Shown here: positions 58,201-64,000 of the stretch, one piece after another
How the letters are laid out: each line of letters begins with the position of its first letter
Numbering within the stretch: the first letter of the stretch is position 1
DNA from: Chrysoperla carnea
Taxonomy: Eukaryota > Arthropoda > Insecta > Neuroptera > Chrysopidae
NCBI RefSeq assembly: GCF_905475395.1
Contig: NC_058337.1
Location: forward strand, 28,916,983-28,980,982
Direction of reading: 5' to 3'
Length of the DNA stretch: 64,000 bases
Program-made: the position numbers and the translations under genes
The notes under the pieces: model-generated
Databases searched by the model: none
What the model was told of the DNA's origin: nothing
The model's input: only the letters and a program-made list of their open reading frames with translations

Positions 58201-61200
58201 TTTCATTGTTTTTTACATGCAGCTCCGCAAGCTGTTTTACATCTACTCTTGTTATTTCAACACTTATGGACTACAGAAAAAACTGCAAAATTAGGGAGAA
58301 GTAAGTCAATTTTCCATTTTGTTTTTATATAGAAGAGAAGAGCGATATAGAAGGAGAAATTTTTTTTAATATAGTGTACCATTATTAACGAAATAGGGCC
58401 TCGAAATTTTAACAAAAATAATAATCAAAGTTGTAGAAAATAAAAACTAAATTTATTCTTTTGGCTTCTTTTTCTCATAAGTTTTGACGAAGTTATTAAC
58501 TTTCAATTCCTAATCTAAAATAGATAATTATTAATTTTTTAACAAACAAAAAAACAAATTTTGTATTTTAGAGGTATTAACGTTACTATCTACGTAAATA
58601 TGAAACTAAGAGAAAAAATGCTAAAAAAATAAATTGTAATAAATTTATTTTCTGCTACTTTGCTTATATCAATTCCAATATAACTAATATTATTCGAGAA
58701 ATTCTCAAAATTATAAATGATAATTGCAGGAAAATATTTTATCCTTTATAATTTATTAACTCTATTTTTCTAATGCGATAATTTAAGGAGACCCCATATT
58801 TTTTTTTAAATTGTGGGTCAATTATCAATATTTGTTTACATTGAGAATTTTTCAATTTGTTAATTGTTTTGATAACACATTTTTACATTCACATTTTAAA
58901 ATCTTGAAATGAAAGCTAATCAGGCGCGACCTTAGAGATACATTGCCAGCAAATGAGCTATCTTGAATTGTGATTATAAGGGATGTGAGAAATGTCCGAA
59001 ATCCTTGACTAAATAGAAGGTTATTAAAAATGAACTCTTGCTCACCGCTGATGGTAAAAACCCGAAAACTTTTATTGGAAACCTTTGAATATGGAAGTAA
59101 GTTTTGCAATCAAATTTTGATAATAACCAGTGAAAATAAATATTTGACTGAGTCAATTGTTGGAATATCCTGTATAGAAAGTGTTGAATGTCAAAAACTT
59201 TCGAAAGTTTCTTTTAAACTTCTCTAATTTTTTAAAAATAATGCAAGCACTGGCATTCAACACTTTCTATACAAAGTATTTCAACAATTAACTCAGTCAA
59301 TTATTTGATTTCACTTGTTTTATTTCGTTTTCGTTAAATTAGAATGAAAAATACTAATTTAAAAAAAATTAATTAGTTTAAAATTAAATAGTTAACGTGT
59401 TTTCTTTTGACAATGTGTTATTTTTCGCTACAGCCATCAATATGTATTTTAAAAAAATTTGTTTCCTACCAAATGTTTTCATTTCTAAATATTGAATTGT
59501 GTTTGAATCAATAAGGATTAAATAGTTTATTATTTATAATTTAATAAATAAAATTTTTTATATTTATAAGTGTAGGTAAATATAACTTTTCCTGGAAATA
59601 CGCAAACACTATAATTATTTCCTCGAACTCAATTTCTTGACCCACTTCCAGTTTTATTAGATAATTCACATTCCGTTGTTCGTATAAAGTTGCGTAATAT
59701 TATGCTAATTTTTATTTTTTTTTACAGCATTAATAATTTTACAATGCGTGGGATGTTTAAATTGGATCATATCGATAGCATGGGGCTTAACAGCATACTA
59801 TCGAGCTGTTCGTGTTGTTCGTGAAGATAAAGAGAATTTAACCTGCTGTAATACATTTATACTGTTTTTATGGAATTTATTAAGTATAGCTTCACGATTA
59901 CTAGCGTTAAGTATTCTAGCGTCTGTAATACCACCTTGGTTTGGTGCTGTTTGTGTATTACATTGGTTTGTGATGGCTAGTTGGCTTGCATTTGGTAAAT
60001 ATTTAAAATATTTTAATTTTCCTCCCTGTATTAAAAAAAAAAATCAGTTTTCGAGAGTTTTAAATTAAACTTTTGCTGTTGCGTTATGAAATATTCTTTA
60101 TTTTTACGATGCACGCGCACACTGTCACTCAAGTTGACAACTGCAGTTACTCATCTTATATATTATTTCTCTAGTCTGTTTTTTGTTGCTCCGCGAAATC
60201 TTCCTTATTGTTGTGTCAAATTCCATGATTTACCCATCATTTTAAAGCTTATCATGCTGGCTAATGACAAAAACTAGACCCACGGTTTAAAATGTACCGC
60301 ACCAATTTGGTTATTATTGTATATTTAATACTCCTATATTGTTAGTAGGGATCCAAACAGGGCGAAGCTCCTACGGTGCAGACATATATCCATCTATCCT
60401 TCTCGCGAAACGGCGAGCCTTATCCGAATTTGAGAAAATATCAGTTTGTATATGACAGCTTATACATACATGTGCATTACGTTAATTTAAAAACAGGACG
60501 GGTTAATTTTTTTAATACTAACGTATCTTGCCGCGCATACTGCGCTAATCAAAGAAGTATTACTTCTAATGCGCGCAAATAAATACACATGACTTTTGCT
60601 GTGTATAATTTTGTTAATTTTTTTAGGGCACGTACAGACTACAGTGTGTACAAATCGATGTGAAGAGCTTATATTAAGTGCAATGCTTGGATACGCTTAC
60701 ATAACAGCATTTATTGCAACGCGTGACGGTCCAACAAGATATTCATACTTGGTATATTATTTAGTATGTTTAATGGAGAATACAGGAGCGTTAGTGGTTT
60801 GGTATGTATAAAAAATTTTGTATGTTTACATCGATTAGGTATCACAGCAGAAATGATTACCCCTGTAAGTGAGAAACTTGATTAAACCTTTATAAATGTG
60901 GAAAAATTCTCTTGCTCTGTCGCTTACTCAAGTTTGACTGTATTTTTAACACGTTTACAATAAACACCATGTATTAATATAATTACCAATTACTATAATA
61001 TGTGCTTGTATGAAAGCTTAATGAAAATAAGTTAATCTTATTTGCTTAGAATATTCATTTTAATAAAAAATTCTTTGAATATATTGATAAAAACAATTAA
61101 TCGAGGAAATAAGGCATTCGACCCAGGAAAAATCTCCGCGCTAGTAGATTATTATAGGAGGCCGTGGAAAATGTTTCTCTGAGTGTATTCAAAAAATCAT

Positions 61201-62949
61201 TAATGCGAACTTGTTCTTTTTCGATTTATGCCCATAAATTTGAACATAATTACCTTACTACCGGACATCACATTCTCTTTATTTAAAATTAAAAAAGCTA
61301 TGGGATTTTATATTGGGTGAGGTTAGGTAAAAAATGTCACGGATCCAAAAATCCTTCGCTTATTATAATAATAAAATCCAATAGTTTTTTTAAATGTTAA
61401 ATAAAGAGAATGTGAAGTCCGCAAGTAGGTAGTAGTTTGTCCCACTTTATGGGCGTAAAAAGAACAAGTTCGTATGAATATGATTTTGTTGAGTGCATTC
61501 AGACGAACATTTTAGACCGGTTTCCATATCAAAATTTACTGTACAAAATTTACGAGTATTTTGTTTCTGGGTCAGATTGTTTTTTCGGTTTTATTTCCTC
61601 GATTAAATATAATAAAATCTTGTCAAACAATTGATAAAAGTGTAACAAGGTGTGTTATCTAATGTAAATTGAAAACGATACAAAAATTAATAATTTGAGT
61701 GGATTTTTATCTTTTCACTTTAACTAATTAAATTTAAACAATCCTAATTAAACAATGTCATGTTTAAAATTAAAGTTGATAATTCATGTTTTAAAATTTA
61801 TCTTTTATTTCAGGTTTTTGTCTGATAACGTTTATAGTATGTCCTATTTTTGTAAAGCTCCCAAAGCATTTTTTGTACATAAAACTCAAACTTAAAAATA
61901 TTAATTTTCGCTGATAACGTATATGTCGCAGCCAGATATCTTAATTAACCGTTCATTTAACAGCCTAGCCTTTTTACTAAACAACACCGTTTAACTAGCG
62001 GCCTTAATGATATTTAGCTGTAATGTCTAATACAACATTTAATGAACTGTCTGGTTGACCGCTTAAGCCATTCATACAAAAAGCTGAACATTTGACAAAA
62101 AAAGATGAAATATCTGACATAGAAATTGTTTATTTACGTAATTTAAAATATATTGTTAGTTGGTAATCATGAGTTCAAACTCAATAACAAAGTACACAGA
62201 TTAAAAAAAAAAAAATAGAATTTGATTTCGCCGATATAATTTGATTAAATATTAACCAAGTTATCCTAGTTTGAAGTTTTTCTTCTGTTTAGTCTAGTAG
62301 AAAAAGCTAACTTCTAAATACTAATAGACATCGAAACAGGATTTTCACTGTGTTTTGAAATTATCAATGTTCATTTTTCACCCTGTGTCAAAATATAGAA
62401 ACTTTGATATTGGAAATGTTGTCCTTCAAAATAACTCAAGAATCGATAAAGCAATGAAAATTTTAAAAAGCTTTATGGATAAATTCATACTAGAATTATT
62501 AAACTTTCAGACAGGCATAACTTGATGAAATTTGACTTCCCGCATTCGATGGGTGTTTTTTTAAATCTTCAAATGGTCGAATCAAATGGCGTATTATCAG
62601 TAAAAAATAATTTTTTAATTATCCAAGAAAATCTATATGTGTTTCACAAAACAGGAATTTTTAAGTTGTCTAGCTTTGCGCACACATTTTTACACCTTCA
62701 TTAATTAGGATAAATTATAATTCAAAATGATTTGTTTTCAGGTGTGTTGAAAATTCTTCTGCCACAAACCCACGATTGTATTATGGCGCTGTCGGTGCAC
62801 AATTATCAACATTTTTCCTTGGATTATTATTTATGCTCTTATATTACACAAAATTACATCCCTCCAGTAGCACTGTCTCATTGAAACATTGCAGCGATTA
62901 CGCAGTAGATGATGACGCGTTAAACAAACCTAGTTTTAGTAAAAATTGA
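55280..62949 (+). CDS. XK-related multi-pass membrane protein (XKR family)
   Basis: Exons 55280-55614, 57972-58300, 59728-59994, 60627-60801 and 62742-62949 join in frame to 437 residues. The family (XK, Xkr4, Xkr6, Xkr8, worm CED-8) are plasma-membrane proteins, some of which are caspase-activated phospholipid scramblases. A polar Asn/Ser-rich N-terminus of about 55 residues is followed by repeated hydrophobic segments: HMFMLCISILTYCSDLVFAA, FFVLTIVFIAVPILTTTAF, IIRWIIRIILLLLQM and others to the end (LSTFFLGLLFMLLYY). Family marks include a loop with RHxE-like spacing, RLFHCFLHAAPQAVLHLLLL (the XK 'APQ' helix), and CLNWIISIAWGLTAYYRAVR. It most resembles the Xkr4/6/7 group and fly CG32579-type proteins, but the subgroup is uncertain. 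No obvious caspase site was identified at the C-terminus, although DDDALNKP is acidic. Introns hold several transposons: a 1.5-kb inverted repeat in intron 1, a hairpin of dispersed-repeat ends in intron 2 and a foldback in intron 4. Confidence 0.9.
56404..57908. mobile_element. 1.5-kb long inverted repeat in XKR intron 1
   Basis: The ends GGATTTTCGGAACCTGTACT...CTCACAGCACCTGAC and GCCAGATGCTGTGAGAATAC...GAGTCCTGAAAATTC mirror each other. Inner arms of about 400 bases pair 56830-57240 with 57440-57840; examples are AAAAGTGTGCGGGAGTGGG/CAGTTCCGCACACTTATGTC, GACTTGTTTGAGACGGC/GCCTCAAACAAGTC and TTTGTTCAGGTATACTTTGA/GGGTATACCTGAACAAA. A GC-richer insert at 56440-56640 is present only on the left. 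No open frame. Confidence 0.8.
58565..58715. repeat. Relative of the 50935-51088 element in XKR intron 2
   Basis: TAAATATGAAACTAAGAGAA, TATTTTCTGCTACTTTGCTT and TAATATTATTCGAGAAATTC follow in the same order as in the TRAPPC2L-flanking element. The left terminus has decayed. Confidence 0.6.
59127..59322. repeat. Two inverted ends of the GTCY repeat family forming a hairpin
   Basis: ATTTGACTGAGTCAATTGTT...TATAGAAAGTGTTGAATGTC is mirrored by GGCATTCAACACTTTCTATA...CAACAATTAACTCAGTCAAT, ending CACTTGTT. Each arm is only the last ~75 bases of the dispersed repeat; it lies in XKR intron 2. Confidence 0.75.
60066..60600. repeat. GC-richer insert in XKR intron 3, unclassified
   Basis: ACTTTTGCTGTTGCGTTATG near the left and GACTTTTGCTGTG near the right bracket a segment with CGCGCACAC, ATCTTGCCGCGCATACTGCG, AGAAGTATTACTTCT (palindrome) and GATCCAAACAGGGCGAAGCT. 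Composition differs from the surrounding intron, and frames in it are short. It looks like a transposon-derived insert, but I cannot name it. Confidence 0.4.
60860..60945. repeat. Fragment of the pogo-like MITE
   Basis: GTAAGTGAGAAACTTGATTA, AACCTTTATAAATGTGGAAA and CGCTTACTCAAGTTTGACTG with a following TA resemble the right half of the element at 23260-23635. Confidence 0.55.
61094..61612. mobile_element. Foldback element in XKR intron 4, related to Mob3 intron element
   Basis: TCGAGGAAATAAGGCATTCG at the left and GGTTTTATTTCCTCGA at the right are mirrored and flanked by TTAA. Shared words with 21312-22440 include AAATAAAGTATTTGACCCAGG-like, GGAAAATGTTTCTCTGAGTG, TTACCTTACTACCGGACATC, ACATTCTCTTTATTTAA and AGAACAAGTTCGTATGAATA. 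No tandem core is present in this shorter copy. Confidence 0.8.
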
Positions 62950-63845
62950 CCAAAAAAAATTTATATATTTGAACCAAAGAATATGTAACTTTCTGCCCAT
63001 AAAAAGAAATTGCCTTTTGAATATTTTTATATTTGTATGTTGTAGTAGCGCGTACCTGAATTTAAAAAAAATAATAATACTTGCGAAATTCTTTATTGGA
63101 TCCTGGTGATTGATTATACGATTTGAAAGTCGTGTAATATTTGGAATTTCGCATGAAACATGGTGAAGGGGGTGTGGTAACCTCAAAATCAGCTTTTAAA
63201 AGCTATAAATGCGAAATTAAAAGACTGGTTTCACATTGGAGGCACAGTCACAGAGTTCGACCATGTTTTTGGTGTAATTGTCTAGAAATGTAGACATTGT
63301 CAGTGCATCAATTCGATCATAAAACTTAATCGCCTTTTCCGCGAGTATTCGAGATTAGTTCAGCATTACACATTTTCGTACACTCTGTTAAGCGATTCAA
63401 TAATCAAATAAATTTGATAAAGAGCCTTGCTTCTTTTGAAAAATCTATGAGTTTAGAAATAATCGGGAAAAAGTAAGAGCAATAATATGTAGCATGTTGA
63501 AAAATCTATGAGATTTAGAAATAATCGGGAAAAAGCAAAAACAATAATATTGTAGCATTGGGTTCGTTAGTTGCTTATAAAAAGTACAACACATGCGATT
63601 GTGTTGCAAAAATGGTGTAAGAAAAGGATATATATATATATTTAAAGGATAAGAATTCTGTTATCACTATTTAGGAACTTCTGGCTACAACTACGATACT
63701 ACTTAACTATGTTTGAGGCCACAGCTTTTAACTCCGTGTTATTTTAGCTTCCTTGTTTACTGAGTGTTGCTGTTGCTTACTTAGTGTTATTATCTCTTCT
63801 CTGAATACAGACTATCCAACTCTATTTTCGGTGGAAATTGATTTT
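62950..63845. other. XKR 3' region
   Basis: Non-coding. A short direct repeat, GAAAAATCTATGAG...TTTAGAAATAATCGGGAAAAA, occurs twice at about 63437-63475 and 63498-63536. Confidence 0.4.
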
Positions 63846-63881
63846 AAAAACGTTTTTCGATTTATAAAATATTTCTCTGAC

Positions 63882-63999
63882 CTATTAAGTTTTGAATATT
63901 AATCCATGTCTCGCAAACATAGAGAAGAACAAAATTGAGAATCTTTATTTTGATTTTTAATGATGACCAGAGATTAAATGAACCATTGAAAAGCCTTGT
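63882..63999 (-). pseudogene. LINE reverse-transcriptase C-terminal remnant, runs off window
   Basis: Minus-strand translation contains FNLWSSLKIKIKILNFVLLY followed by VCETW and INIQNLIGQRNIL. This matches the pattern W.S..LS...KLRIFN..V..VLLYGCETW found after the polymerase core of many insect non-LTR retrotransposon ORFs. Several conserved positions are changed, and the rest lies beyond the window edge. Confidence 0.65.
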
Positions 64000-64000
64000 A

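Noticed and set aside
60066-60277. Alternative XKR exon continuing past 60000
   Set aside because: The donor GTAAAT at 59995 joins in frame to 60627 and restores the family sequence; read-through reaches a stop at once.

Overview
The window is nuclear DNA from an insect. Base composition is strongly AT-rich, genes have short coding exons joined by GT-AG introns, and transposon-derived repeats fill most of the rest. The order is not decidable from the sequence alone. An Egalitarian orthologue, a compact intronless VHL and tRNA-derived SINEs fit an insect. There is no sign of bacterial, viral or organellar gene organisation.

Five protein-coding genes can be reconstructed. (1) Mob3, a MOB kinase activator, + strand, five exons, 19969-24158. 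(2) egalitarian (egl), the dynein/BicD RNA-cargo adaptor with an RNase D-like exonuclease domain, + strand, eight recognised exons, 31898-38876. (3) Vhl, the von Hippel-Lindau substrate receptor, - strand, one exon, 45798-46295. (4) TRAPPC2L, a TRAPP vesicle-tethering subunit, + strand, five exons, 48378-50782. (5) An XK-related (XKR) multi-pass membrane protein, + strand, five exons, 55280-62949. They are unrelated housekeeping or developmental genes, each with its own transcription unit; nothing suggests a joint pathway.

The first 19.9 kb has no recognisable gene and is a repeat field. It holds a GTCY-microsatellite-bearing dispersed repeat, TA-flanked MITEs, foldback elements and a tRNA-derived SINE with an (ATT)n tail. 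It also holds a 1.17-kb near-perfect tandem duplication carrying four copies of an unidentified 378-bp unit, a tandem run of tRNA-headed SINE units, decayed Ty1/copia pol pieces, and a hAT MITE with an intact 8-bp target duplication. 24.2-31.4 kb and 38.9-45.8 kb are mostly unstructured AT-rich DNA. The introns of Mob3, egl, TRAPPC2L and XKR carry their own MITEs and long inverted repeats, some shared between genes. A nested hAT insertion with target duplication lies at 52.7-53.7 kb, and the window ends in a decayed LINE reverse-transcriptase fragment on the minus strand.

I did not find a convincing new biological system. The best leads are the four-copy structured 378-bp unit (9.2-11.2 kb), the 1.5-kb intronic inverted repeat in XKR (a possible hairpin-siRNA source), two adjacent hairpins with complementary loops near 8.9 kb, an unexplained 90-residue open frame at 31.4-31.7 kb, and a reading-phase mismatch before the last egl exon.
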